Shown here: positions 1 to 10,126 of the stretch, in pieces
How the letters are laid out: each line of letters starts with the position of its first letter
Numbering within the stretch: the first letter of the stretch is position 1
Assembly: GCF_020520425.1 (NCBI RefSeq)
Contig: NC_079491.1
Coordinates: 2,542,001 to 2,606,000 of the forward strand
DNA from: Spinacia oleracea
Taxonomy: Eukaryota; Streptophyta; Magnoliopsida; Caryophyllales; Amaranthaceae
Length of the DNA: 64,000 bases
Direction: 5' to 3'
Program-made: the position numbers and the translations under genes
Notes under the pieces: model-generated
Told to the model about the DNA's origin: nothing
The model's input: the letters and a program-made list of their open reading frames with translations, nothing else
Database searches by the model: none

Positions 1-2751
1 CACTATAAGGATGTGGTGGTGTTGGAATTGGAGAATGGTGGTGGTGGTGGTGGTGGTGGAGTGGAGCAGGGGAGGTGGAGAGAAATTGGGGATATGTGGG
101 GTAATGAGGAGCGAGCTAGGCTTGGAAAGGTGGTTGTAATTGATGATGAAGGGGAGAAGAATTTGCCAAAGGTGTTTATGCTTGATGGAAATGACATTTT
201 CAGGTGAATTATCCATGTTCCTTACACTCCATTTTTTATAATTTGATCAAGTTGGTAGTGTATTGTGATCATCTTATTGCATTGTTAACTAGGATTGTGG
301 AATTGATTGTGAAGAAATTGAGTGTTGAGCTACTGATTAAGGGATATGAATCATGTGGTATTGTGATTAGGGAGTGGCTAGTTATTTGCTATTTTGCATA
401 CTGGATTGGTTAGAAGGAAATATTTTGGGAGAACTAATTGAATTTGTTATGTTTGCATTGTCTCTTACACTAATGTCTAGTGTAATTGTGTTAACTGTGT
501 CTGCAAGTAGTGCAACTGCATTAGTGTAGACGAATTATTAAGCAATTGCTTTTTTCTGTTGTTGGCTGGAGTCTTGGAATGTTTGAAAAGTGTTATGAAT
601 ACCAAATAGTGTTGGGCTTGGCCGCGTGCCTTTGGCTAGAATCTCTTCATATGCAGGTTGGTTAGAAAGAAATCTTTGGTGATGAACTAAAGTTATCAGA
701 ATATTATTGGTATGGTCACAATCTACACCGTTGGTTAAGTAGATTTAATTGCCATCTTTTATGATTCTTGTAGCAAAGTAGAGTAGAGTATTCATTTCGA
801 GTAATTCCACATGAAATCAAATTATGAGATGTCGTTAAGCTTGTGTCATTACTCTGATTAGGACTCACAGAGTCACAGGACATAGATGTCATGAAGTTTG
901 ATTAAGATTACTGGATTATGGAGGAGTCAGAGTTGACTTAGGAGAGGTTTTGCCCATGATTTGCCGAAACTTGCAACTTTATTACACAATTCAAGAAGTC
1001 TGTGTTTTATGGCTTCGTCTCTTATTCTCTTCATTGTTGAAGCCTGGTTGTTCAGATATTTCTCTTCAAACTTTTGAGGTGCTTCTACTGTCAGTAGTCC
1101 CAATTACAAATTGGATGCTTGGTAGTGTAACTATGTTCATCTTATGATGATGTGAATTTTAAGGTTGGAAATGACATTCCTCGTAGCCATGCTAGTAATT
1201 TCTTGGGTATTATTCCAGTCTAGGTTATGCAAGTGCCTACAAAATATCCATAGAAACATCCTTTGTGATTAACTGATTAAAGATGGCTTGGTTTTCCTTG
1301 GTCTTTTAAGATGACAGAATAAGGTTTACTCTAATATGTGGAGTATTTTCCTTGAATAAACTTCTTTAGTTTTGAAAAGAATGTGGGTATTTAAGAACCT
1401 TGGTTTTGCAAAAGTCTTTTTTCGGAGGGCTCCTGTGTTGGATCAATTTATGGAGTCTTTGATGCTGGAAAAACAGAAGCCTAGAAAGTGATTTTATTTT
1501 CATCATGTGTGTGATATGTCTAAAGACAAGATTGAGCCTCTAGTGATACAATATCATTTTTTTAATACTTTGACAATATATACTTCAAAATGATACAATA
1601 TCATTGCTTATATTGAACCTGTGGATTCTTGCTTGTTGACGGGCATGTAAGTCTGTTCACTGTTGGAAATTATACCTGATCATCATGAGCCTGACCCAGC
1701 CTGTAAATAGCGGGTTTGGGCAGAATTCGTAGGCCCGTTTTCATGCCCGATCCGGCCTAGTCTGAAATTTTAATTTGTTGGTGGGTTTTGGGCAACTCAA
1801 AATTGCAATTTTAGTTATAAATTTGGCCCACCCTGAAAGGCCGCTATTTAGGCCCGAAAAATTGGGGTTTGGGCTGAAGTTTGGCTTGGCCCGAACCGCA
1901 CCAACTTTGTGCTAATGAATTTTTAAGTCATGGCCCGGCCCGAACCCGACCCTGCCCGTATTTTGATCAGGTCTATTGGAAATCCGACCTTTGGCTATCT
2001 GGCTCATCAGGAGTCTCATAGGTCAGGTCAATGTTTCTTGTTCTCTAGTCTATTTGGAAGCAGCTCATACATTAGTAAAACAGTGTTAGTTATTAGAAGT
2101 TAACTTTTGCTTACACATAATTAAGCATGCTCATAACTTTGTGTCCTCTCTGGACTTTTGGCTTCAGTATCCTGTTCTCCGTTCAGTTATATTCTGAACG
2201 TTTTCTGATGAGAATTAATACTGCTGTATGTTACTTTTACCTGAAAATGGTAAATAATGGTTGGATACATGATACTACAAACAACCAGCAATTTTTATGT
2301 TACAGAACAAAAGCTATATGTTTTTCCTTTTCAAACATATTGATTCATGATTTACAGGAAGATTATACTGTATACTACTCCTATATTTCTTTGTGGCATG
2401 ATTTCTTATCCAATTTCTTTTATCTTTGATTCCATTCTATACTTCTTAAAACATTACAGGTATAACATGGCATCGAACCGATGGTTTAAGGAGTCAACCG
2501 TCCCAAGAAAAGCACAAGACGGATCACAGTTTGGGTTCGTGGCACTTCAAGGAGAACTTCATGTGATCTCCCTCCTTCAAGGAGTTGAACTATCAGCAAT
2601 TCGAAGATCTAGACATCGAAGAAGGGGTACTGTTCTGTTCATGCAAATTTACGACCCCAGAAACAAGTCTTGGAGATCACTCGTTACCAGGACACCTTTC
2701 CAGTTTCCATTGGATTTCAGAACTGCAGTTATGTGCACAATTCGTGTCTAG
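1..2751 (+). CDS. F-box/kelch-repeat protein, OR23-like, last two exons (5' part outside window)
   Basis: Coding exons 1-203 and 2460-2751 flank a 2256-bp intron. The donor AG|GTGAAT at 203/204 and acceptor ATTACAG|G at 2459/2460 join in frame as ...NDIFR-YNMASNRW.... The visible C-terminus reads like a kelch blade: VFMLDGNDIFRYNMASNRW, then FGFVALQGELHVISLL, MQIYDPRNKSWRSL, ending PLDFRTAVMCTIRV. I recognise this ending from memory as that of plant F-box/kelch proteins of the OR23 type; the F-box itself would lie upstream of base 1. Such proteins are SCF ubiquitin-ligase substrate adaptors; the substrate is unknown. The first exon has a GGT-repeat run (about 37-57) encoding polyglycine, probably length-variable. 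The intron carries a MITE (1671-1975) and otherwise nothing I can identify. The gene is convergent with the CAF1 gene at 3740. Confidence 0.75.
1671..1975. mobile_element. hAT-like GC-rich MITE in the F-box gene intron
   Basis: A 305-bp block rich in GGCCCG-type words inside an AT-rich intron. Its ends are inverted (TATACCTGATCA left, TGATCAGGTCTA right), and it is flanked by the 8-bp direct repeat TTGGAAAT at 1663-1670 and 1976-1983, the target-duplication size of hAT transposons. There is no coding capacity, so it is non-autonomous. Confidence 0.75.
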
Positions 2752-2789
2752 CTTATATACATATATTGATGATTGCAACAGTATAGTAA

Positions 2790-3610
2790 ACAAGTAAATC
2801 CATTGTAATTTGCTAATTAATTAGTTCATTGATTTGTATAACTCTGTTCATACAGCCTTAATTTGTACAACTTTCATGAGATATTGGAAATATTCTAAAC
2901 TTCATCCTCTAAAACAAGTAAATCCATTGCTGTAATGTAGTTCGTTGATTTGTATAACGGGTCGGGCTTTGGCCTGAGCCCGTGGGCCACTCCGGTCCCA
3001 CTCTCCATCATGCCAGGCCGGGCTGAAAAGTTCAAAACATGGCCCAAACCCATGGCTTCTGAGTCGGGTCGGGCCATTGTGTCTAAGCCTATGTTTTACT
3101 AAATTTTAGCGTGGTTTGTTACGCTGAGTCGAGTTGTACCGTGCCTTGTTGTGTTTTTTTCCAAAAAAAATCCAGGCTCGGCCCATGGCCCACAATTTCG
3201 TGCCCATGCCGGGTCGGTCTGGGCTTCGGGCCAGCCGGCCCACAACCATCTTTATTCATACATGCCAATAATGCCTTAATTTGTACAACTTCATGAGATA
3301 TTGGAAATATTCTAAACTTCATCCTCTAAAACAAGTGAATCCATTTATATATTTGCTAATATAGTTCATTGATTTGTGTAACTGTGTGTTTATACATGCC
3401 AATGATTCCTTAATTTGTACAACTTTCATGAGATATTGGAAACATTCTAACTTCATCATCTAAAACAAGTAAATCCATTGCTGATAATATAGTTCATTGA
3501 TTTGTATAACTGTGTTCATACATGCCAATGATTCCTTAATTTGTACAACTTCCATGAAACATTCGAAATATAAACATTCTAAAGTTCACCCTCTAAACCT
3601 CATTTCAGCT
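2790..3610. repeat. Imperfect tandem repeat, about 4 units of about 125 bp
   Basis: Units begin near TAGTTCATTGATTTGTATAAC and contain CTTAATTTGTACAAC, ATGAGATATTGGAAA and CCTCTAAAACAAGTAAATCC. They start near 2821, 2939, 3362 and 3491, with a partial unit before the first. The second unit is split by a MITE (2959-3254). The array lies just after the F-box stop codon and before the end of the convergent CAF1 gene, so it probably forms part of the 3' UTR or intergenic spacer. Confidence 0.75.
2959..3254. mobile_element. GC-rich MITE inserted in a tandem-repeat unit
   Basis: A GGGTCGGGC...GGCCCACAACCATCTTTA block of the same family as 4976-5361 and 11374-11701. Its right end matches those elements; the expected TAAAGATGGTTGTGGG left end is missing. 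The neighbouring repeat units provide the uninterrupted sequence (GTATAACTGTGTTCATACATG). Confidence 0.65.
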
Positions 3611-3739
3611 ACTCTTTCTTACTACTGGCACCTTTTTGTTGGCCCCTTTTGCCTATTACAGTAAATTCTTACAGGAAGAAGAAGAAGAAGAAGATGCCTG
3701 AACTTTTCTTTTCTTGATCTTTCACCATCAATCCATCAT

Positions 3740-4606
3740 CTACACTTTGTTGTCTTGAATGCCCCTTTTCTCCACTGCAAACTTCATTTCATCAACCACC
3801 ATTTTAGGATCATAGCAAACTCTGTAAGAAAGCAAGTACAAAAACCCTTCATCAGAATCAGAATCAGAAACCCAATTATTTTCCCTGAATCTTCTCAGTA
3901 TTTCTGCAGTCAACAAACTATCAGAAGCAGCATCATGTTCTTTCCCAAGGCGTTTAACACCAATCATTTCCGCAAGTTTCTCCAACCCTAAAAACTTATT
4001 GTTACCCAGAAACACCTCTTGATGTTTTCCCATAACTTTAAGATCATACACTCTTCCAAACCACCTCTGCACAAGCTCAACAAACCCATCTTCTTCTTCG
4101 TCTGATTCTTGTTTCTTTAACCTCGTAATCAAATTAGGCAATGGTTGTTTCTCCAGTAATGCAACAAGGTACGCAATATCAACATAACTCGAAAAGGTAA
4201 ACCACTTCACTTTTCCATGGAAATCAACCCAAACCTTCCTGAATTTCTCCATGAACTCATCACTCAAAGGAATACAGTCACACTCAACTATTCGAGCTTT
4301 TTTAGAAGGTATGAAATCAAACCGCCAAATCCCGCCTATAACGCCGCCGTTGTCGGACACCGTGATTCCGATTTCGCGCAAATTAGTGTAGGAAACGTTG
4401 TTCTTAAGACCTTCGTAAATCTCAAGATCTGGAAGATCACGAGTTATGACTCGCTTTAAACCTTTGAACTCAGTATCAATGGAGATGTTTGGAAACGAGT
4501 GTAGCTTGTGACGAAGAAGGTCGATTTCTTGGTTGAAGTTGGAGGGTAGTACTTGAGTTGCGAAGATGGGATCATTCTTCAACTTCTTGTTCTTCTTCTT
4601 CTTCAT
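3740..4606 (-). CDS. CCR4-associated factor 1 (CAF1)-type deadenylase
   Basis: An intronless 288-residue protein of the CAF1/POP2 family, the catalytic poly(A) exoribonuclease of the CCR4-NOT complex that shortens mRNA tails in the cytoplasm. The DEDDh nuclease residues are visible: D44 and E46 in SIDTEFKG, D143 in FSSYVDIAYLV, H224 and D229 in KEHDAASDSLL. CAF1-typical blocks are also present: NLREIGITVSDNGG (about 75-88), WRFDF (94-98) and VYDLKVMGKH (186-195). The length is that of the catalytic domain alone, as in most plant CAF1 genes. The N-terminus is Lys-rich. The start is the first ATG in frame; no clear TATA is seen close upstream. A paralogue follows at 6763-7890 in the same orientation, so the two arose by tandem duplication. 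Both are divergent members and I cannot say which numbered homologue they match. Confidence 0.88.
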   Translation of the reverse strand: MKKKKNKKLKNDPIFATQVLPSNFNQEIDLLRHKLHSFPNISIDTEFKGLKRVITRDLPDLEIYEGLKNNVSYTNLREIGITVSDNGGVIGGIWRFDFIPSKKARIVECDCIPLSDEFMEKFRKVWVDFHGKVKWFTFSSYVDIAYLVALLEKQPLPNLITRLKKQESDEEEDGFVELVQRWFGRVYDLKVMGKHQEVFLGNNKFLGLEKLAEMIGVKRLGKEHDAASDSLLTAEILRRFRENNWVSDSDSDEGFLYLLSYRVCYDPKMVVDEMKFAVEKRGIQDNKV

Positions 4607-4975
4607 TTTTTTTGGATCTGGGTTTTTTTTTGTTGATTGCAGGGAAGAAAGATGAGCTGATTGACCTCACCAGGAAAAAGGAATCTTCTTCTGAACTTGT
4701 ATTATTATTATTTTCTTTTACTTTTAAAAATGGATATGATTACGTGGATTTATATGGATGCTTGATTGTTGATTCAGATAGACCGTTGTGATTAAAACAT
4801 ACCTAATTAAGTTGGAAGTACACGTGGCATTTATATGGATAGTTATCTGTTATAGTGTTATTACCGGATATATTACGGATTATGGAGGAGTATTTATCTG
4901 TTATTACCGGTTGTATTACGGATTACGGAAGAGTATTTATGTAAGGATTCAAGTCGTTTTCTTCGTGGTCATAAC

Positions 4976-5361
4976 TAAAGATGGCCGTGGGCCAGGCCGG
5001 GCTTCAGGCCGAGCCCTCGGGCCGTGGGACTAACCAGGCTGGGCTCACACCAGGATCACATTGTTTCGTGCCGTGCCAAAAAGTTAAAAATAGGGCCTAA
5101 GTCCACGGGTTTTCGTGTTGGGCCGGATCGGTCCGTCGTGCTTAACGCTAATTTTACTAAATTTAGCGTGCTTTGTCTTGCCTAGTCGAGTCGTGCAGTG
5201 TCTTATCGTGCTTTCTCCAATAGATTAAGGCCCAGGCCCGACCCACGTCCCACGACTTCGTGCCTGTGTCGGGCCGTGCTGTTTTTAGTGCTCGTGTTGG
5301 GTCGGGCTTTTCGGACTGGGTCGGGTTTCGGGCCGGCCCGGCCCACAACCGTCTTTAGTAC
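4976..5361. mobile_element. GC-rich MITE with terminal inverted repeats
   Basis: A 386-bp element. The left end TAAAGATGGCCGTGGGCC mirrors the right end GGCCCACAACCGTCTTTA. The 7-bp direct repeat TCATAAC occurs at 4969-4975 and 5362-5368. The inside is dense in GGCCCG words and has no ORF of its own. It belongs to one family with 2959-3254 and 11374-11701; a hAT-like origin is inferred from the repeat length. Confidence 0.75.
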
Positions 5362-5368
5362 TCATAAC

Positions 5369-5920
5369 CACTTAAACAGGGTGAGTTTTCTATTATACAT
5401 GTAAATTGTCCGAAAAGGCTTATTTCGCCGAAATGATCTTATATTAATTTATATGGAATAACACATGATTTTTCTTTTTGGCTAAAATATATCAATAAGT
5501 TGAAACAAACAGACCCTAACTAATCGTTGCATTTCTTGTCATTACATCTTGTACGGAATATGTTGAGAACGTAAAGAAATCTCCATAAACTAGCATTTTA
5601 TTACACATACTACGAGGGCGGCGTGCCCCATATCAGATATGTTTTTACAAAAACATATCACCCCACTAAACGGCAAAATTTATCCAGTTTCAGATTTCTA
5701 ACTGATGTACTACCAAATAATCAAATGTATCTTGATTGATATGCAAATAAAGCTACACGTTCAACTGATCAGTGATAAAAAAAAAACCAGGCAGTCATTT
5801 TGCTGAGTGATACTTCTGAATTCTGATCCAAAAAGTTGTAATTTCTATCAGTCAGCCTCAAATCAAGAGCTTGGTAAATTCAAACTGCAAAACAGGCCAG
5901 ACTACTCTTCAAGGTCAAAA
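5369..5920. other. Intergenic, nothing recognised
   Basis: AT-rich single-copy-looking sequence upstream of the CAF1 gene at 3740-4606. No ORF, RNA gene or repeat was recognised. Confidence 0.5.
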
Positions 5921-5936
5921 TTGCACACAGTTAGTT

Positions 5937-6101
5937 TTTTTTGGTTTTAGCACCCGGTTCACCTTTAGGGTTAATCCGGATTCGGGGCGAGTTCTGGGTG
6001 GTTAGGTTCCAGTCCCCTCCCAATTGTTGTTGTGGGGGATCGAACACGGGTTCTCTCTACCAAGTTCAGCCCCAATCACCACTGAACCAACAAGCAATTG
6101 G
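5937..6101 (-). mobile_element. tRNA-derived SINE
   Basis: Read on the minus strand it begins with a tRNA-like head: an A-box-like TGGTTCAGTGGTG and a B box GTTCGATCCCCC (plus-strand 6034-6045). It ends in an A-run (the T-run at its plus-strand left edge). A perfect 16-bp target duplication, TTGCACACAGTTAGTT, flanks it at 5921-5936 and 6102-6117. This is diagnostic of LINE-mediated SINE insertion and indicates a recent event. Confidence 0.88.
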
Positions 6102-6117
6102 TTGCACACAGTTAGTT

Positions 6118-6762
6118 AATAGTTATTGATATGGGGCAGGATTTTGAACCTTTCATCCAAGGTAATGAACCCAAACTGAGGATTTACAAATTACAATGTC
6201 AGTAGTCACCCATTTTAAAACAACCCTAGGATTAACAACCAGTATAACTTCCATATATACAGAGATATAGAGGCTGGAATTGCACCATAAATATAAAATA
6301 AAAAGAAGCTGAAATCATAGAGATTAGAGTCTAAGCAGTAGATAAACACGATTACTTGAAACTGGTTATTACTAAAAGGTCAATCACTAAAGATTGCACA
6401 AAATAACTACATTTCCTACAGTCCACAAAAACATGCATAACAAACACATAATTAAGTAGACTCTTAATTACGTTTTATATTGACCACTAGCTTGTGTCAA
6501 TTTTTTATAAGTTTTTAACCATTATTTTCGTTTTTGTTGGCTCCTGATCTAGTCTACATATAGTGGTAAAATGCAGGAATTGCAATAACCAAATTGTGAA
6601 GTAGGGAGTAATAATCAATTGCACGTTTATGTTGAACAAATAAACTTGATATATTATTGCACAAACAAAACAAATATACATTCATCTCCATATTTATGTA
6701 TTTCAAGGAGAGAACGAACTAAGTTAATGTATTACAATTTACAAAATGAATTCTTGAAAAAT
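6118..6762. other. Intergenic, downstream of the second CAF1 gene
   Basis: AT-rich sequence holding the presumed 3' UTR of the minus-strand CAF1 gene. No other feature is visible. Confidence 0.5.
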
Positions 6763-7890
6763 CTAATAACCGGGAACTAATGATATCATATGTGGAGGTT
6801 GGTGATGGAATACCCTCACTGCCGGGTAGAACAAAGTTCCATATGGAGTTGTACGTAATATCCCTGGACCCGGGCTCATAACCGGTCCAAATCGAACGGG
6901 CCCAATCATTGGTCTTGGCCCATACCCGTACACCGGCCCATGCTGAAATCTTGGATCATATTGTGGTACCGGATAATGACCCATAGGGTACCCGGTTACC
7001 GGTCCATTAACGGGCCGAGGATAGGGTTGATGGGCGGGTTCCATGTTGGTTGAAGTCGTTATTGACGTATCTTCTTCATTCTTCGTCTGTATCATCATCT
7101 TAGTAGAATCATAGCAAACTTGGTGAGGAAGTAAAGAAAGAAACCCTTGATCCGAATCCGAAATCCACCCGAATTCGATAAATTTTGCAAAAATACCAGC
7201 AGTTAACAAACTATCAGAAGCACCATCATGTTCTCTTCCAACCCGTTTAACACCAATCTGATTAGCTAATCTTTGTAACCCTAAATACTTATTTTTCCCA
7301 AATAAATTTTCATAATGTTTAGCAATTACTTTAAGATCATACACTTTTCCGAAGTACCTCTGTACTACTTCCACAAACCCTTCTTCACCGTCTATGTTGT
7401 ATGTCGTCGCCGTTGTCGTCGCCGTCGCCGGTGATGATTTTATCAACTCCGGTAATGGTTTTCTTTCAAGTAAAGAAACAAGGTGTGCAACATCAAAATA
7501 ACCAGCAAAAGTAAACCATTTCACCTTTCCATGAAAATCTTGCATCAATTTCTTGAATCTTGTGATGAACTTCTTCGTAGGAATACAATCACGTAGCGTA
7601 ATACCAGCCTTCTTAGATGGAAAAAAATCAAACCGCCAAGTTCCGCCTACTTCACCGCCGTTATCGGACACCGTCATTCCGATTTCACGTAGATTGGAAT
7701 GAGTGAGATTGTACTTGAGATCTTCGTATATCTCAAGATCAGTACCGTTAATGTTCATGTCTCGTTTGAACCATCCGAATTCGGTATCGATGGATATATT
7801 TGGGTAATGATCTAATTTGTGACTAAGATTATCGATTTGCTCATCGAGATTGGACGTTGATACTTGAACAACTTCAAGCTGGTTCTTCAT
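6763..7890 (-). CDS. CAF1-type deadenylase with Pro/Gly/Tyr-rich C-terminal extension
   Basis: An intronless 375-residue protein. Residues 1-265 are a CAF1 nuclease domain with D35 and E37 (SIDTEF), D133 (FAGYFDVAHLV), and H221 and D226 (REHDGASDSLL), the DEDDh set expected for a CCR4-NOT deadenylase. A Thr/Ala-rich insert lies at about 153-163. Residues about 284-375 form a low-complexity tail rich in Pro, Gly, Tyr and His, for example HGPVYGYGPRPMIGP, which is absent from the neighbour at 3740 and unusual for the family. I chose the ATG at 7890 because a TATA box (7964-7970) sits about 75 bp upstream; the longer reading from 7995 would start upstream of that TATA box and adds a non-conserved leader. 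It is a tandem paralogue of 3740-4606. Confidence 0.87.
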   Translation of the reverse strand: MKNQLEVVQVSTSNLDEQIDNLSHKLDHYPNISIDTEFGWFKRDMNINGTDLEIYEDLKYNLTHSNLREIGMTVSDNGGEVGGTWRFDFFPSKKAGITLRDCIPTKKFITRFKKLMQDFHGKVKWFTFAGYFDVAHLVSLLERKPLPELIKSSPATATTTATTYNIDGEEGFVEVVQRYFGKVYDLKVIAKHYENLFGKNKYLGLQRLANQIGVKRVGREHDGASDSLLTAGIFAKFIEFGWISDSDQGFLSLLPHQVCYDSTKMMIQTKNEEDTSITTSTNMEPAHQPYPRPVNGPVTGYPMGHYPVPQYDPRFQHGPVYGYGPRPMIGPVRFGPVMSPGPGILRTTPYGTLFYPAVRVFHHQPPHMISLVPGY

Positions 7891-7963
7891 GGTTAATTTA
7901 GTTCGTGGTAAGTGGAAAGAAAAGTTTTTGATTGGAATGAAAAAATGTGTATTGTAAATGTTA

Positions 7964-7970
7964 TTATATA
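7964..7970 (-). promoter_or_regulatory. TATA box of the second CAF1 gene
   Basis: TATATAA on the minus strand, about 75 bp before the chosen start codon. It decides between the ATGs at 7995 and 7890. Confidence 0.6.
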
Positions 7971-7995
7971 GGGAGTTACGTAAAATAGATGTCAC

Positions 7996-8702
7996 TAATT
8001 CTATAGGGTTTAGGAAATTGGGAAAATAGATATTGATATTCCGATTCTTATAAGGAATAGGAAATAGGAAGGTTAGATGTTACTAATCCTACACGGACTA
8101 AGAAGTATTTTAGAGTTTACAGAATTTATTGATTATCCAAATCTAGTAAATTACTTTATCCGTCTCTTTTTGTTTGTTCCTTTTGTCGTTTTCTTCCATT
8201 CCGGTCTAAAAAATTGTCTGATCTATTACTAAAAACGAACGAAAAATTTGGTAATATTAATCCAACTTTTGGCGACACATATTTTTATAATATTCTCACA
8301 TTTACTATCCAACGACTTTTATTAGACTTAAGTGACTGGTAATTTTTTAATATGACAATTTGTGCCACGTACTCCTTTTCAGTGTTCCGTGTGATCCCTT
8401 TTAACTTGTTTTTATCTTTTAATTATCACTTAATTAACTAATTAAGTGATTTAGAGTTTACAAAATTTATTTGTTAGCCCCTCAAATTCTCTTTACTCTT
8501 TTCTACTACTTAGGCTAAACAATGAACCAAATATAATCGACAACCTCCATATAATCTCACAACTTCAATCCTCATTCTAATTTCATTCATGAATTGAGTA
8601 ATGTATCCCTCCCAGTAGGTACAGGCCCATTTAGAGACAAGTTTGTGGGACAGAAAATTTCGACCCCCTTGACATGAGAATCAAATAATTTGTTAGAATT
8701 AT
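7996..8702. other. Upstream region of the second CAF1 gene
   Basis: AT-rich. A stretch starting near 8155 (TTTATCCGTCTCTTTTTGTT) resembles one end of a Stowaway-type MITE, but I do not find the matching right end. Nothing else was recognised. Confidence 0.4.
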
Positions 8703-8709
8703 ACTTGGT

Positions 8710-8920
8710 ATATTTTTTATTTTTATTTTTGTAAGGTAAGATGAATAGCCCTACCGGGTCGGAACCCTGCACGGGTCAACCCGCCCGGTTAGTAGGCTAG
8801 ACACTTTGAGAGTGGGGGGAGTGAAAAGGGAACCCTCTCTCAAAGTGCCCCTAGTCGGGATTGAACCCCCAACCTTTTGGTTGGAAGGTGAAATCATTTC
8901 CACTAGGCCGGCCAAGACAC
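8710..8920 (-). mobile_element. tRNA-derived SINE, second family
   Basis: On the minus strand it starts with TGGCCGGCCTAGTGG (A-box region, plus 8900-8914) and GGTTCAATCCC (B box, plus 8857-8867). It ends in an A-rich tail (AAAAATAAAAATAAAAAA). The direct repeat ACTTGGT at 8703-8709 and 8921-8927 is the target duplication. It differs from the SINE at 5937. Confidence 0.8.
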
Positions 8921-8969
8921 ACTTGGTTAACTTCGTATACTTATAATGGCTGAATTTATTGCTTTGTCA

Positions 8970-9596
8970 GGGTTGTTTATTCGACGTCCTAAATCGCTAA
9001 AAACGCTCTAGTATTTAAGGTGAAATGACAATTTTACCCTTTTAAAAAAATTACCCCCATCTCCCTTCGCCCTTCCTTTTCACATTTTTTAAACTTAAAC
9101 GAAATTAATATATAAACTAATAAAAAATTAAAACTACAATTTTTAAACAAAAATTTCTAACAATTTTATTTGTTTAATTATGAAATTCAGTAATTATTCA
9201 ATTTTTTTTTGAAACACTTTTTAAATTATTCGAAATTAAAAACGAAATAATAAACTAAAATTTTATTATTATTATTATTGTATTCATTTTTACATGACGG
9301 AAAAAAAATCATTTTGTTAATACACAAGGTGGCGCCCTGAACCGAATAATTACTGAATTTCATAATTAAAATAATTACGGAGTAATATAATTGAAAAAAA
9401 TAAATTGTAAGAATTTTTTGTTTAAAAAAATTATTTGTTTATATATTATTTTCGATTCAAAAAAAAGTTTAAATATGTGAAGGGGAAGGGTGAAGGGTGA
9501 AGGGGGAGGGGTAATTTTCTTTAAAAGGGTAAAATCGTCCTTTCACTATAAATACGATAGTGTTTTTAGCGATTGTGGACGTCGAATAGCGATACA
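8970..9596. mobile_element. Near-palindromic MITE with very long inverted arms
   Basis: The left arm (from TATTCGACGTCCTAAATCGCTAAAAACGC) reappears inverted at the right edge (GTTTTTAGCGATTGTGGACGTCGAATA). The homology continues through the GGGTAAAAT/CCCTTCACCC stretch and on to the central ATGAAATTCAGTAATTATT / its inverse near 9340-9360, so most of the 627 bp can fold into one hairpin. An 8-bp direct repeat CTTTGTCA lies at 8962-8969 and 9597-9604. Mutator-like or foldback origin is an inference. No ORF. Confidence 0.8.
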
Positions 9597-9644
9597 CTTT
9601 GTCAAAGCCTATTTATACAAAAGTACAACTTTAAACCATAGGTT

Positions 9645-9825
9645 AATGACGGATCTTGAACCGTTTTACGAGGGGGCTCAGTAAAAGAATTAAGCAATAT
9701 ACGTAGTATTATGTAATGTATACAATTATATTAATGGTCGGAACTCGAAACTACAAATACATTACGACATATTTTTACCTGGAGGGGCCGGGCCCATTGG
9801 GTCATCAAGAAGATCCGCACCTGCC
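9645..9825. mobile_element. Relic of a hAT-type MITE (GGCGGATCTT family)
   Basis: GACGGATCTTGAACCGTTTTACGAGGGGG at the left and GGCCGGGCCC...AAGATCCGC at the right match the better-preserved element at 15848-16015. The ends are decayed and I could not define a target duplication. Confidence 0.55.
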
Positions 9826-10126
9826 TTACGTTATACATACCCTAGACCATGTAAATACATGCATTTTCATAATACTTAGACATAATAATATTGGTAATCA
9901 AATCATGTAAGACAATTAGGGTACTTCGTACGCACAATCGAGTTCAACATATATAGAGCAAAAACATAAATGTTATTACTCTTTTTATTTTAAATTAAAC
10001 ATTACATAATCGCACTAGCTAGTCACTACATTATGCGAATAGCTAGGCTTAACACATACTGGTACACATATTTATCCATTACTCCGTACTTCAATTTTAT
10101 GTGTACGCATTTATTACTTGGCTTGC

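Noticed and set aside
7891-7995. Longer N-terminus for the second CAF1 gene
   Set aside because: It lies across a TATA box and has no counterpart in the paralogue or the family.
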